A stretch of DNA of 64,000 nt. Origin: Candidatus Binatia bacterium. GTDB lineage: Bacteria; Vulcanimicrobiota; Vulcanimicrobiia; Vulcanimicrobiales; Vulcanimicrobiaceae. The stretch spans positions 186,001-250,000 of the forward strand of contig DATKHY010000007.1 of the NCBI GenBank assembly GCA_035544215.1. The letters run 5' to 3'. How positions within the stretch are numbered: position 1 is the first letter of the stretch; every line of letters begins with the position of its first letter. Shown here in pieces: positions 33,686 through 44,300 of the stretch. The notes beneath the pieces are model-generated. The model worked only from the letters and a program-made list of their open reading frames with translations. It searched no databases and was not told where the DNA came from. The position numbers and the translations under genes were made by a program.

Positions 33686-34404
33686 TACGTCACGCCGTGT
33701 GCTTCGGCAGGCTCCGCACGGCGCGAGCGTTCCTGAAGGATCATTTCGGCGCGGGCGACGTCTGCGGGCAACGTTACCTTGAAGTTCTCGCCGGTCGCCG
33801 CCACGATTGCGACCTCGATTCCGCTTTGCTCGAGCAGCGTCGCATCATCGGTAACCGCGATACCGTCGCGCTGCGCACGCTCGTGAGCGGCGCGAAGCTC
33901 GGCGGCCAGCGCAAACTGCGGCGTCTGCGCCGCCCAGAGCGTGCGGCGATCGAGCGTCATCTTTACGATCCGTGACTGCGCTTCGACGACCTTAATCGTA
34001 TCGACGACCGGCGCTGCGAGCAGCGCGGCGCGGCCCGCGCGCACCTCGCGCATCCCCGCGCGCACGTCGGACGCGCCGACCAGGGGACGCGCGCCGTCGT
34101 GCACCAGCACGGCCTCGATCTCCGGCGACACCGCTATCAGCCCTTCGTAGACGCTGCCTTGTCGTGACGGACCGCCGCGCACGACGCGCGCGGCGAGGTC
34201 CGGCGCGAGCCGCGCGACCAGCGAGCGCATGCGATCGACGCACTCCTCTTCGGTGGCGACTACCAGCTCGTCGATTTCGGGCATGCCCGCGAATCGCTTA
34301 ATCGACCATCCGACCATCGGCAGCCCGGCCAGCTCGAGGAACTGCTTCGGCCGCCCGAAGCGAGCGCCGCGGCCGGCTGCGACGACGACCGCGGCCCACT
34401 TCAC
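33685..34404 (-). CDS. ispD: 2-C-methyl-D-erythritol 4-phosphate cytidylyltransferase
   Basis: 239 residues. VVVAAGRGARFGRPKQFLELAG is the nucleotide-binding signature (G-x-G-x-R...K); VLVHDGARPLV is the second signature. It joins MEP to CTP in isoprenoid synthesis. The ATG overlaps the stop of the PIN-TRAM gene (ATGA). The last residues (AEPAEAHG) derive from a GCTTCGGCAGGCTCCGC repeat-like stretch at about 33700-33720. Confidence 0.96.
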   Translation of the reverse strand: MKWAAVVVAAGRGARFGRPKQFLELAGLPMVGWSIKRFAGMPEIDELVVATEEECVDRMRSLVARLAPDLAARVVRGGPSRQGSVYEGLIAVSPEIEAVLVHDGARPLVGASDVRAGMREVRAGRAALLAAPVVDTIKVVEAQSRIVKMTLDRRTLWAAQTPQFALAAELRAAHERAQRDGIAVTDDATLLEQSGIEVAIVAATGENFKVTLPADVARAEMILQERSRRAEPAEAHGVT

Positions 34405-35522
34405 GACGCCACGCCCTCGCGCTTCGGCCGCGCGAAGATCATGCGGCCCGCGACGGTCTGCAGCACGCTCGTGACGATCACGTCGGTCTCTTCGCCGATC
34501 AGCCGCCGGCCGTGCTCGACGACGATCATCGTCCCGTCCTCCAGATAGCCGACGCCTTGATGAAACTCTTTCCCCTCGCGGATCACCTGGACGTGCAACT
34601 CTTCGCCGGGGAGCACGACGGGCTTCACGGCGTTGGCCAGCTCGTTGACGTTGAGCACAGCGACGCCCTCGACTTGCGCGATGCGATTGAGATTGTAATC
34701 GTTCGTCACGAGTTTTGCGTCCAGCTCCTGCGCGAGCCGAACCAGCCGCGCGTCGACGTTGCCGGGCGCCATGTCGTCGTAGTCGCGCTCGCTGATCTCG
34801 AAAACGCCGAGCTCTTGGAGGCGGCTCAGCACGTCGAACCCGCGCCTGCCCCGCGTGCGCTTGAGCGGATCGACGGAGTCCGAAATCGCCTGCAGCTCCC
34901 TCAGGACAAAGCGCGGGACGATCAACACGCCCTCCATGAATCCGCTCTCGACGATCTCGACGATGCGTCCGTCCACGATGGACGAGGTGTCGACGATCTT
35001 CGTGGCGCCGCCGCTCGTGTTCGTTACGACGCCGCGCGGAACGGGAACGATTCGGATCTTCGCTCCGATCCGCGCGCCGAGATACGCGGCGAAGACGGCG
35101 ACGATGAGATACAGCACGATCGCGACGTAGGTTCCCGCGCGCCCGATGTCCGAGAGAAACTCGAAGACGATTCCCTTGATAAGGAACGCGATCAGCAATC
35201 CCACGATGAGCCCGACCGCGCCGCCCGCGATCTCGGCGGGAGTGAGGCGCTCCATCGCGCCTTCGGCCTGCCGCAGCTGTCCCTCGAAGAGCGCCTGCGC
35301 CGGCGGCGCCAGGAGCGCACCGATGATCGCGCCGACGACCGGCGAGAGGATCAGGAAGGCGAGCTGCAGCGCCTCATTGGCAAAGTGCGGCGAGAAGAGG
35401 CTGAAATACGCCTCTCTTCCCAAGAGGAAGCCCGTCACGCCGAAAACGAGGATGAACGCGACGCGCAGTACGGTCTCGGACAGGTTGCCTGGTGTTACTC
35501 GAATGTCAAAAACGCTCCGCAA
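34401..35522 (-). CDS. PIN-TRAM domain integral membrane protein (YacL-like)
   Basis: 373 residues from TTG 35520-35522. Four hydrophobic segments occupy about 15-150, then a PIN nuclease domain (IVDTSSIVDGRI-type Asp, VPRFVLRELQ, KLVTNDYNLNRIA) and a C-terminal TRAM RNA-binding domain (GYLEDGTMIVVEHGR, GEETDVIVTSVLQT). The family, known as YacL in Bacillus, is found next to ispD as here. It probably cleaves or binds RNA at the membrane; the physiological target is unknown. Start overlaps the end of hemW by 28 bases and has no obvious Shine-Dalgarno sequence, so it is not certain. Confidence 0.88.
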   Translation of the reverse strand: MRSVFDIRVTPGNLSETVLRVAFILVFGVTGFLLGREAYFSLFSPHFANEALQLAFLILSPVVGAIIGALLAPPAQALFEGQLRQAEGAMERLTPAEIAGGAVGLIVGLLIAFLIKGIVFEFLSDIGRAGTYVAIVLYLIVAVFAAYLGARIGAKIRIVPVPRGVVTNTSGGATKIVDTSSIVDGRIVEIVESGFMEGVLIVPRFVLRELQAISDSVDPLKRTRGRRGFDVLSRLQELGVFEISERDYDDMAPGNVDARLVRLAQELDAKLVTNDYNLNRIAQVEGVAVLNVNELANAVKPVVLPGEELHVQVIREGKEFHQGVGYLEDGTMIVVEHGRRLIGEETDVIVTSVLQTVAGRMIFARPKREGVAS

Positions 35523-36613
35523 ACATCGTTGGCAAAGAATCGCCCCCGCCGCGTCAAGCGTACCGCGTCTCCGACACGCTCGAGCAGCCCCGTCCGCGAA
35601 AAGCGATGGACGACGGGTGCATACTCTTCCATCACGTCGATACCATAGCGGTTTTTGAAGTCGCCGACGCTAACCCCTTGCGTCGTTCGGAGGGCAAGCA
35701 TCATTGCCTCGCCGGCGCGTCTGCGGCCCTCCAGCCGCTCGGCCTGTGCCGGAATGGGTTCCCCGGAGAGCGCTGCCGCTACGTACGCCTCGAGCGAACG
35801 GGTGTGCAGCGACCGCACGCCCTCACGGTAGGATGCCGCGCCGACCCCGAGCCCCAGATACGGGCCGTTGGCCCAGTAATTGAGATTGTGCGCACACTCG
35901 TGTCCGGGGCAAGCGAAGTTGCTGATCTCGTACTGCCGATAGCCTTCGCTTTCTAGCGTCTCGATCGCGATCGCATAGAGCTCGGCCTCGCGCGCGTCGT
36001 CAAAGAAAGCGCCGGGCTCACGCTCCCGCCAGGCCGCGAAAGGCGTGTTCTCTTCGACAGTGAGTCCGTACGCCGAGATGTGATCCACGCCCAGCGCGAC
36101 CGCCGAGCGCAGCGAGCGTCGCCAGCTCGCCGGCGTCTGGCCCGGCACGGCGAACATCAAGTCGAGCGAAACGGAGTCGAGCCGCGCGGCACGTGCCGCG
36201 GCGATAACCCCTTCGATCTGCTCGACCGTGTGTTTCCGGCCGAGCGTACGAATCTCGGCCGTCTCGAAAGACTGCACGCCGATGGAGAGACGCGTCACGC
36301 CGGCATCGCGGTAGCGCGCGAGGTCGCCGTCGCGCACGAGCTCGGGGTTGGCCTCGATCGAGATCTCGCGAGCACCCGGAAAGCGCTCGCGCAGCCGCGC
36401 GATCAGGCCGGCGATCGTTTCGCGGTCGTAAGCGTTGGGCGTTCCGCCGCCGAGGTACAGCGTGCCGGCCGGCACGCTCGGCTCGCGCGAGATCTCGGCG
36501 TCTAGCGCCGCTAGGTAGCGCTGAGCCGCCGACGTTCGCAGCGGCCACTTGGCGAAATCGCAGTAGGGGCAGAGATACGGGCAAAAGGGAAGGTGGACGT
36601 AGACGCCCAGCAT
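35495..36613 (-). CDS. hemW: Radical SAM heme chaperone HemW (coproporphyrinogen oxidase-like)
   Basis: 372 residues from ATG 36611-36613. The cluster motif is VHLPFCPYLCPYCDF: CxxxCxxC followed by Asp-Phe rather than Asp-Cys, which marks HemW rather than HemN. GTLYLGGGTPNAYD and SIGVQSFETAEIRTLGRKHT are further family motifs; the C-terminal HemN_C domain is present. HemW inserts heme into respiratory enzymes. Lies 19 bases after plsX on the same strand. Confidence 0.93.
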   Translation of the reverse strand: MLGVYVHLPFCPYLCPYCDFAKWPLRTSAAQRYLAALDAEISREPSVPAGTLYLGGGTPNAYDRETIAGLIARLRERFPGAREISIEANPELVRDGDLARYRDAGVTRLSIGVQSFETAEIRTLGRKHTVEQIEGVIAAARAARLDSVSLDLMFAVPGQTPASWRRSLRSAVALGVDHISAYGLTVEENTPFAAWREREPGAFFDDAREAELYAIAIETLESEGYRQYEISNFACPGHECAHNLNYWANGPYLGLGVGAASYREGVRSLHTRSLEAYVAAALSGEPIPAQAERLEGRRRAGEAMMLALRTTQGVSVGDFKNRYGIDVMEEYAPVVHRFSRTGLLERVGDAVRLTRRGRFFANDVCGAFLTFE

Positions 36614-36632
36614 GTCGAGCCTGCGATTCCGG

Positions 36633-37694
36633 TCACGTCGCCGCGAGATGCGGCGCAATCAATTCCGTAATGTTGCCGACGACGTCGTGCTTGGATTCCT
36701 GCACGGCCGCTTTGATGGCATGTTTGACCGCCCTGCGACTCGCGCGCCCGTGCGTAAAGATGCAGTTACCGCGAAGCCCGAGCAGGGGCGCGCCGCCGTA
36801 GGTTTCGTAGTCGAATTTCTTGCGCAGCTGCCGCAGCGCGGGCGATAGCATCGCGGCGCCGAGTTTCGTCAGAAAGTTACCGCCCAGCAGTGCGTCGCGC
36901 ATCACCCGCGCGAGATCCGCGATCATTCCCTCGCCGGTCTTCAGGACGACGTTGCCGACGAAGCCGTCCGCGACGATTACGTCGGCCACGTTGTGGAAGA
37001 GATCGCGTCCCTCGACGTTACCGATAAAGCGCACGGGCGCGGCCTCCAACAGACGCGCGGCCTCGAGCACGAGCTGATTGCCCTTGCTGCGCTCCTCGCC
37101 CACCGAGAGGATCGCGACGCGCGGGTTCGCGATGTTCAGCACCGACTTCGCATAAGCCGAACCCATGACGCCGAACTGCTCGAGCCACTCCGGCCGGCAG
37201 TCTACGTTCGCACCCGAGTCCAATAAAACGGTCGGACCGTTGAGCGCCGGCCAGACCGTGGCGATCGCGGGCCGCGAAATTCCTTCGATCGTGCGCAGCT
37301 TTATCAGCGCGATGGCGAGAAACGCACCGCTGTTGCCCGCGGAGACGACGGCATCCGCCTCGCCGTCCTTGACGAGCGTTACCGCGACACCGAGCGAGGT
37401 GCCCGCGCAGGAGCGGACCGCGGTCGAGGGCGCCGAGTCCATCGCGATTGACTCGGGCGCGTGGATGACTCGAACGCGCTCGGCACCGGGCCCCCGAAGA
37501 AGCGGCCGTACCCGCGATTCATCTCCGACCAGTAGAATTTGGGCGTCGAACTCTCGCGCGGCGAGTAGCGCGCCGGCAACCGTTTCCGCCGGCGCGTGGT
37601 CCCCTCCCATCGCGTCGACCGCGATACGCGCTTTAACCTCCACGGCGGCCGGTCTTTGGGAGCCACCCCGCGAATCCTTGCCTCTCGTCAACAT
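36633..37694 (-). CDS. plsX: Phosphate acyltransferase PlsX
   Basis: 353 residues from ATG 37692-37694 with GGAG ten bases upstream; a GTG at 37641-37643 ([15 protein letters not shown]) is an alternative that fits the usual family N-terminus. Motifs: [61 protein letters not shown]. It converts acyl-ACP to acyl-phosphate for phospholipid synthesis. Divergent from rpmB across 45 bases. Confidence 0.95.
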   Translation of the reverse strand: MLTRGKDSRGGSQRPAAVEVKARIAVDAMGGDHAPAETVAGALLAAREFDAQILLVGDESRVRPLLRGPGAERVRVIHAPESIAMDSAPSTAVRSCAGTSLGVAVTLVKDGEADAVVSAGNSGAFLAIALIKLRTIEGISRPAIATVWPALNGPTVLLDSGANVDCRPEWLEQFGVMGSAYAKSVLNIANPRVAILSVGEERSKGNQLVLEAARLLEAAPVRFIGNVEGRDLFHNVADVIVADGFVGNVVLKTGEGMIADLARVMRDALLGGNFLTKLGAAMLSPALRQLRKKFDYETYGGAPLLGLRGNCIFTHGRASRRAVKHAIKAAVQESKHDVVGNITELIAPHLAAT

Positions 37695-37700
37695 TTGGGC

Positions 37701-37730
37701 TTGCTCCGCGGCCTGAGCCCATGGTACTAT
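37701..37730 (+). promoter_or_regulatory. rpmB promoter (leaderless arrangement)
   Basis: TTGCTC (37701-37706) and TACTAT (37725-37730) with an 18-base spacer. Transcription would start near 37736-37737, only three to four bases before the rpmB ATG at 37740; no Shine-Dalgarno sequence lies in between. Confidence 0.55.
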
Positions 37731-37739
37731 CTGCCGGCT

Positions 37740-37931
37740 ATGGCGAAGCGCTGCGAAATTTGTGGAAAGGGCCCCAAGGCAGGCAACAACGTCAGCCACG
37801 CGATGAATAAGACGAAGCGTCGCTGGCTGCCCAACCTCCAATCGGTACGAATCGACGACCACGGCGTGCATCGCACGGCGCGCGTCTGTACCGGTTGCTT
37901 GCGCTCCAAGCGAGTTACCCGCCGAGCCTAG
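37740..37931 (+). CDS. rpmB: 50S ribosomal protein L28
   Basis: 63 residues, [27 protein letters not shown] opening is the L28 signature (short form [22 protein letters not shown]), with a zinc-binding CxxC...CxxC (CEIC and CTGC) of the C+ form. A part of the large ribosomal subunit. Only gene on the plus strand inside a long minus-strand block; its 3' end overlaps the convergent thiL by 17 bases. Probably translated from a leaderless mRNA. Confidence 0.96.
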   Translation: MAKRCEICGKGPKAGNNVSHAMNKTKRRWLPNLQSVRIDDHGVHRTARVCTGCLRSKRVTRRA

Positions 37932-38883
37932 AAGACTTCTCCTCGGCAAAGTGATCCCAGCCGGAGCGCTCCAGAGGCGCTCCGTTCCATTCCATGCCCG
38001 AACCGCGCCGCAAAATGCCGACGCGGTGGAGTGCGCGTCCGAAGCGCGCCGCGTAGCGCCCGGCGAGGTAGTCGAAGGCGCGCGGCCGCACCGCCACCAG
38101 CAGCTCGAAATCTTCCCCGCCCGCTAGAGCGAATCGCTGCGGATCTTCGCTCCTCGCCGCGGACAGAGCGCGCGCCGGCTCCGCAACGGGGACGGATTCG
38201 AGCATCGCCCCGCAACTGCTCGCTACGCAAAGGCGATCGAGGTCGGCGGACAGGCCATCCGACAAGTCCATCATCGCGGCGACGTTGCGGCTCGCCCCGA
38301 GGAAGCGACCCTCGGCGACGCGCGCTTGCGGACGGCGGAATGCGTGCAGCGCCGCCGCCTCCAACGCGTCGCCGATCGGCCAACTGCCGCGCGTCAGCTC
38401 GAGGCCCGCACGCGCCGCGCCTAACGCGCCGGTGACCGCGAGCACGTCGCCCGGCCGCCCGCCGCCTCGCGATTTCGCGTCGGAAGCGCGAACCTCGCCG
38501 ACGACCGTGATCGCGATCGTCAGCGCGTCGGATCGCGAGAGATCGCCGCCGACGATCGAGAGTTTGGCGTCTGCGGCGCACGCGGCGAGCCCGCCGTACA
38601 GTCTCTGAACTTCCGCCACAGTAAATGCCGGCGGCAGTCCGAGCGCGACGGTCGCGAGAACCGGACGCGCACCCGTGGCCGCGAGATCGCTTACATTTGC
38701 CGCCATCGCCCGCCAGCCGGCGTCCTCGAGGGTCATCGCGGCGCGCGTAAAATCAACGCCTTCCACGAGCATATCGCTGGAGATGGCGCTGCGATGCGAA
38801 CGCGATGGCTGCCATAGCGCCGCATCGTCGCCGATCCCCTTGGTCAGCGGCCGGAGCGCCGCGATGATTTCGTCTTCGGTCAC
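37915..38883 (-). CDS. thiL: Thiamine-monophosphate kinase
   Basis: 322 residues from GTG 38881-38883, which overlaps the rpe stop (GTGA). Motifs: [78 protein letters not shown]. It phosphorylates thiamine phosphate to the active cofactor using ATP. Convergent with rpmB, overlapping it by 17 bases. Confidence 0.94.
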   Translation of the reverse strand: MTEDEIIAALRPLTKGIGDDAALWQPSRSHRSAISSDMLVEGVDFTRAAMTLEDAGWRAMAANVSDLAATGARPVLATVALGLPPAFTVAEVQRLYGGLAACAADAKLSIVGGDLSRSDALTIAITVVGEVRASDAKSRGGGRPGDVLAVTGALGAARAGLELTRGSWPIGDALEAAALHAFRRPQARVAEGRFLGASRNVAAMMDLSDGLSADLDRLCVASSCGAMLESVPVAEPARALSAARSEDPQRFALAGGEDFELLVAVRPRAFDYLAGRYAARFGRALHRVGILRRGSGMEWNGAPLERSGWDHFAEEKSSRLGG

Positions 38884-39533
38884 GTGACTAGCGCGCGGAT
38901 GCGGCGTACCTCCGCCGCTGGATCCGCCGCGCCAAACACCGCCGCGCCCATCACCAGCGCGTCCGCACCGGCCGTCACGAGCTCGCGCGCGTTGTCTGCA
39001 CCTACTCCGCCGTCCACCTCGATTAGGCACGCCGGATTGCGCCGATCCACGAGCGCCCGAGCCTCGCGGACTTTTTCGATCGCGTGCGATATGAACTTTT
39101 GGCCGGAGAATCCCGGGTTGACGCTCATCACGAGCACGGTGTCGCAGTCCTCGATCACGTCCTGCAGCATCTCGACGGGCGTCTGAGGGCAGATCGCGAT
39201 GCCCGCCTTCGCGCCGATGTCGCGCAGATGGACCAGCAGCCGCTGCGCGTGCGGCGTCGCCTCTATGTGAAACGTGATTCGATCGCAGCCCGTCGCGCGA
39301 AAATCGTCCACGTACCGTTCCGGCTCCACGATCATGAGGTGTGCGTCGAAGACTCGCGTCGAGAGCTTCCGAAGGTCGCCGATGATCTTCGGACCCCACG
39401 TGATGTTCGGCACGAACCGCCCATCCATCACGTCGAGATGCAGCCACTCCGCCCCGGCCTCTTGCACGCGCTCGATCTCCTTCGCGATGTGCGCGAAATC
39501 GGCGGCCAGCAGCGAAGGTGCGATGATCGTCAA
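38880..39533 (-). CDS. rpe: Ribulose-phosphate 3-epimerase
   Basis: 217 residues, a TIM barrel with APSLLAADFAHIAKEI, HLDVMDGRFVPNITWGP, FDAHLMIVEPERYVD, VLVMSVNPGFSGQKFI and EVDGGVGADNA. It interconverts ribulose- and xylulose-5-phosphate. It lies one base after the PASTA gene and overlaps thiL, in the same position as in Firmicutes prkC-rsgA-rpe clusters. Confidence 0.97.
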   Translation of the reverse strand: MTIIAPSLLAADFAHIAKEIERVQEAGAEWLHLDVMDGRFVPNITWGPKIIGDLRKLSTRVFDAHLMIVEPERYVDDFRATGCDRITFHIEATPHAQRLLVHLRDIGAKAGIAICPQTPVEMLQDVIEDCDTVLVMSVNPGFSGQKFISHAIEKVREARALVDRRNPACLIEVDGGVGADNARELVTAGADALVMGAAVFGAADPAAEVRRIRALVT

Positions 39534-39534
39534 C

Positions 39535-40581
39535 TCAGAACGCGGCCCCCGGGGTTGGCGACGCCTTTACGTTGTAGACGCGCGGCGGTTCGGTGCCCAA
39601 TCGCGTCTCCCCCACGAGCGTGTCGTTGACGTACATGTCGAGCAGCGACGTCCCGACCGTCGTCACGATAAAGTCGAGCTTCTGTCCGGGCTCCGCGAAG
39701 GCGTGGTAGAGATCGTAGCGGCCCGTGGCGTCGCTGACGGAGAGCCGCACGTCGAGCTGCTGGCCGTTCTGGACGTTATCGGGTTCCGGAACTGATACGA
39801 GCACGTGCGCCTGACGAATGAGATAGCCCGACTCGTTGGGCCCGGCGCTGACCTGGATCGCCACCGGATCGAACGACGCGATCTTCGCGTTCGGCTGAGG
39901 AACCTGCCGCGCCACGATGCCGTGAGGCGGCGCGTCTTTGCCGAGCGGGGTCCAGATGACCTGGCCCAGCTTGATCCCGGCCTTCGCCGCGAGATCGCGC
40001 GCCTGATCGATGCTCAGGCCGACGAAGTCGGGCACCGGTATGGTGAGCCGCGCGCCGCGGCTCACGATGAGCGCGACGACGTCCCCCTCGTGCACGCTCA
40101 CTAGCGGCCCCGGATTCTGCGCGATGACGTGACCCTCGGGAATCAGGTCACTCTTCGCATACGTCACCTTGCCCAGCTGCAGGTGCGCGCGAGAGAGATC
40201 CAGCTGCACCTCGCGCATCGACTGATAGCGCAGGTCGGGCATGAGCCGCGCGACGATGCCGTCGCTGATCACGAACGACACCTGCCTCCCCTGGCGCACT
40301 TGGGCTCCCGATTCAGGACGCTGCATGATGACGACGCCCTGCGGATAGCGATCGCTGGTCGTGTGGTCGACGACTGCGGAGCTGAGCTTGAGCCGCTCGA
40401 TCTCCGCGTTGGCGTCGGGGAGCGTTTGACCGACAAACGACGGTAACGTGACGACCGCCGAAGAGGGCAGGAGAAAGTCGTAGATCTGGCGCCCGAACCA
40501 TACGACCACGGCGACGAAGATCCCCAGGACGATTGGAAAGACCCAATCGCGCGGGAGATACTCGTGGAGTGACGACTTCAG
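39535..40581 (-). CDS. Membrane-anchored PASTA-repeat protein (no kinase domain)
   Basis: 348 residues if translation starts at CTG 40579-40581. That codon overlaps the yebC stop (CTGA), follows GGAGG by seven bases, and is the only way to include the single membrane helix (FPIVLGIFVAVVVW, about 14-30). The first standard start, GTG 40507-40509, would lose most of the helix. Three PASTA domains follow (about 40-105, 106-175, 176-245), then a beta-rich C-terminal domain. PASTA domains bind muropeptides or beta-lactams and normally form the outer part of PrkC-type kinases or PBPs; here the kinase is absent although rpe is the neighbour, as it is for prkC. Confidence 0.82.
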   Translation of the reverse strand: MKSSLHEYLPRDWVFPIVLGIFVAVVVWFGRQIYDFLLPSSAVVTLPSFVGQTLPDANAEIERLKLSSAVVDHTTSDRYPQGVVIMQRPESGAQVRQGRQVSFVISDGIVARLMPDLRYQSMREVQLDLSRAHLQLGKVTYAKSDLIPEGHVIAQNPGPLVSVHEGDVVALIVSRGARLTIPVPDFVGLSIDQARDLAAKAGIKLGQVIWTPLGKDAPPHGIVARQVPQPNAKIASFDPVAIQVSAGPNESGYLIRQAHVLVSVPEPDNVQNGQQLDVRLSVSDATGRYDLYHAFAEPGQKLDFIVTTVGTSLLDMYVNDTLVGETRLGTEPPRVYNVKASPTPGAAF

Positions 40582-41324
40582 GCCAAGGCCTCCAAAGGAA
40601 CGTGGCTAAAATCGAGGTTGTTGAAGGCCCTATGAACGTCCTCGTGTTCCTCGAGGGTCTCGAGGAACGCGAGCGCCGCCTTCAGCTCGTCGCCTTGCAG
40701 CTCCAGCTTGGTCTTCGGGCGCATCCCGAGATAGACGTCGGAGATTTTCGCGCCCCGCGCGCGCAGCGCATCGCGTACGTCCGCGAGCCGTGCGGGCTGC
40801 GTGTAAATCGCGGCGAGCTCTTCGTCGAACTCGACGTCCTCGACGCCGTCGATCAGATGTTCCTCGATGAAGGCTTCCTCGGTCTTCCCTCTCGGATCGA
40901 CTTCGATCACGCCGACGGCGTCGAACATCCACGCGACGCTCCCACTCTCTCCGAGCGTGCCCTCGTGCCGGCTGAACAGAAAACGCAGCTCGCCGGCCGT
41001 GCGGTTGCGATTATCCGTCGCGGCGTCGACGACGGCGGCGAGGCCATGCGGGCCGTATCCCTCGTAGCGAATCTCCTCGATTTCGGCGCCACCGCTCGAC
41101 CCCGTGCTGCGCGCAATCGCGCGCTTGATGTTGTCCGCGGGCATGTTGAACTCGCGCGCCTTCTCCACCGCCATCTTAAGGCGATAGTTGGCCTCGGGGT
41201 CGGGGGAGCCGCCCTTCGCGGCCAGGATGATCTCCTTGCTGAGTTTGGTAAAGAGCGCCCCTCGCTGCGCGTCGACCTTGCCCTTCTTCAGCTTGATGTT
41301 GTGCCACTTCGAATGCCCGGACAT
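40578..41324 (-). CDS. YebC/PmpR-family protein (TACO1-type translation/DNA-binding factor)
   Basis: 248 residues from ATG 41322-41324. Signature N-terminus MSGHSKWHNIKLKKGKVD, then FTKLSKEIILAAKGG and YEGYGPHG, with the usual three-domain length. Members act as transcription regulators or help translate polyproline stretches. It starts 14 bases after the mannosyltransferase stop and overlaps the start of the PASTA gene. Confidence 0.95.
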   Translation of the reverse strand: MSGHSKWHNIKLKKGKVDAQRGALFTKLSKEIILAAKGGSPDPEANYRLKMAVEKAREFNMPADNIKRAIARSTGSSGGAEIEEIRYEGYGPHGLAAVVDAATDNRNRTAGELRFLFSRHEGTLGESGSVAWMFDAVGVIEVDPRGKTEEAFIEEHLIDGVEDVEFDEELAAIYTQPARLADVRDALRARGAKISDVYLGMRPKTKLELQGDELKAALAFLETLEEHEDVHRAFNNLDFSHVPLEALA

Positions 41325-41338
41325 GACGGACCCCTTCG

Positions 41339-44300
41339 TTAACCGGGGCCGATAACCCAGGTCGGGAACCACATCCGCTGGTGCCAGGCGTTCCACGAGA
41401 TCGGATGCGCCGCGAGTATCGGATAGAAGTAGACGAAGCCCAGGGCGGCGATGGCGACGTACGCGGCGACCCCCGCCGGTCCGACCCAACGGACGCTCTC
41501 GCGCCGTCGAGACCACTGCCAGAGCCGCTGTAGTACGATGACGTTGCACAGGCAAATCAGCGGGATGTCAACGTAGAAATGATAAGCGAACGTGATGCGC
41601 GGAGATCGCATCCACGGCAGCCATTGCAACAGATACGTGATCACGATCAACGCATAGCCCTTGTTGCGCTCGCGCCATGCGAGCACCGCTACCCACGGTA
41701 CGCAGAGCAGCCCAAACCATAAGATCGCGGGGTTGGGCATCGACGTGATCTCGTACACACAGCAGCCGTTGGGATCGTTCGTGTCTTTGCGATGGTCCTC
41801 GTAGAAGTAGGCGACCGGGACGTAGTCGATCGGCCACTCCCACCACTTCGAGGAGTACGGATGCGTCGCTTTGAGCGTGTCGTGGTAGTCGAACATCGAC
41901 TTCTGGCGTGCGACGACGTCGTTGACGTTGTGGACCTCGTTGGGGTCGGGCGAGTGACGCATCAAGTCGGGTACCCACACTAGCCCGTACACCGTCGCGC
42001 TCACGAAGAGGATCGTCACGAGCGCACCGTCGAGCCTGAAGCCGCGCGGGTTGCCCCAGAGTGCCGGAAGGCGCTTGTCCCTGAAGTAGATGCCCGAAGC
42101 CGCAATCCAAATCAGAATGACGAAGCTGACCCCGAAGCCCATCACGCCGTACCACTTCGTGCTTACCAGGCAGCCCAGCGCGACGGTAAACAGGATCAGC
42201 CACAGGCGCGACGAGCGTCCGTTCTCGACCGCCGCCGGCGCGTCCGCGTGGACCTCGTCGCCGGCGTACCGCGCGGTGCCCTCCGGCGTCTGGTACGAGA
42301 CACTCGCGTCACGCCGGTATTCGATGCGCAAGGGCTCGGCGTCATACACGAGCGCCCCGCCCCTGGCCTGCGAGACGGCTCCCCGCTGGATCTTGCCGCG
42401 CGAATCGACCGTGCCGCCGTCGGCGGCGAAAAGCACCATCGATCCGGGATCCCGCAGCGCGTAGGAGCCCTCGCCGAAGCTGAGCTCGCGCCGCGCGCCG
42501 CCGAAAAATCGCGCGAACGCGAGATAGCGCACGATCAAGTAGATGGCGCCCGCGGCATAAAGCGTGACAAGGACGGTCGAAGCGGTATCGAAACCGAACA
42601 ACGCCCGCCCGGCGAACGCGATTGCGATGCCGCCGACCAGCGCCGCGGCGGCGCCCGCTAGGAAGCCCCAGCCCGGAACCTCGACGTGGCGCCGGTCACC
42701 GACCTGCGAACTGATCCAGAAGCGATAGAACGCGTAGACTGCGAGCGTCGCAAAGAAGATGACAAAACCTTCCGGCGTGGCCGTTCGTGATTGCACGAAG
42801 TGCATGCCGTCGAAGGTGAGCAGCAGCGCAGCGATGGTCGAAAATATGGTCGAGCCCGTGATGCGCTTAGCGAAGACGTAAAGCAGCATCACGACGAGCG
42901 CGCCGAAGACCAAGTCGAGGAAGCGCCAACCGTAGGGGTTGTCGCCGTTGCTCATATGGCCGATGACCGCATTCAGGAAGGTCCAGCCGCCCATACCATG
43001 GCCCTTGGGCATGCCGCCGAAGAGCATCATCGAAAACGTTATCAGAAGCTTGCTTAGCGGCGGGTGCGTGTTCTCGTAGATCCGCAGATTTTGCAGATAT
43101 TCTTCGCCGGCACGCGCGAAATACGTTTCGTCAAAGATCCCGCAGCGCGAAAGCCCCGCTTCTGCCCAGCACGACGTGCCGTTTGGCCACCAATAGCCGA
43201 TGAACGAAAGGATGAAGTTTCCGACTCCCAGCGCGCCCGCGATCGCATAGTCGACCGCCCGCATCGCCACGAGGCCCTCGCGCGGATCGAACCAGCCGCG
43301 CACGGCCGCAAGCCACGCCGGCGCCGCTTCCGGACCCGCGCGCGCCCCTTCTTCCGGCATCGCGCCTGCGGCCGGCTTGAGTTCGGCGGTGCCGAGATAC
43401 TGATAGCCCAGCCAGAAGAATACCGCGACGGCGACACCGGACAGAATCGACGTCCACGGACCCCACAGGTTCTGCGAATTGGCGCCCGCAACGTTGTTGG
43501 TGACGACGTTGAGATACTGAAGGCTGTACGCGAGGTTCGCAAACAGCACTACCGAGAGCGCCACGGCGCCCCACAAGTAGCGCCGCGCGAACGGGATGCA
43601 CGCGATCGAAAACAGCACGCCGTTGAAGAGATAGCGTTCGTGCATGCGCGTCGCGAGAACGAAGAACGCGATCGTCGCGATGGCGCAGCCTTCCAAGAGC
43701 GCGCGCGGAGTGCGTTCCTGGACGTAGCGCCAGGTGACCAGCGCCAGGGCCGCAACCACGAGCACCACGCCCCACAGATACTGCGGCAGGACGAAGATGT
43801 ATTGGCTGTCGGGCAGCCAAAGGGTGCCGCGCACCGCCCATAGGTTGAACGCGTTGACGCTGTTGTACGGATAGACGTTGGCGCCGTACGCGTACCGTTC
43901 CATGAGCCACCCGAACGCGGCGATGGGGTTGCTCGGATGGAACGGTTCCGCCAGCAGCACGGCCAGCACCAGCGCAGCGGCCGCACCGATGGCCGAGGCG
44001 ACGAGGCGCTCTCGCCGCCGCTGCCCTCCGACGAAGGCGAACGCAACCATCAGTGGCAGCAGCACCGCGGCCTGCGGTTTGATCAGCAGCGAATACCCGA
44101 ACGAGAGCCAAGCCAAGACGATCCAGCCCATCTGCGCGCGTGAGCCTGCCGGCGGATCGTCGCTGCGGAGGAGCCCGTAGATCGCGAACAGCGCGAGGGC
44201 GCCCGAGATCGAGTCGACCTGTCCCCAGAGCGCCGAGACGTAGATCGTGGCGGGATTGAGCAGGTAGAGGGCGGCCGCTCCGAGCGCCAACCCCGCACCT

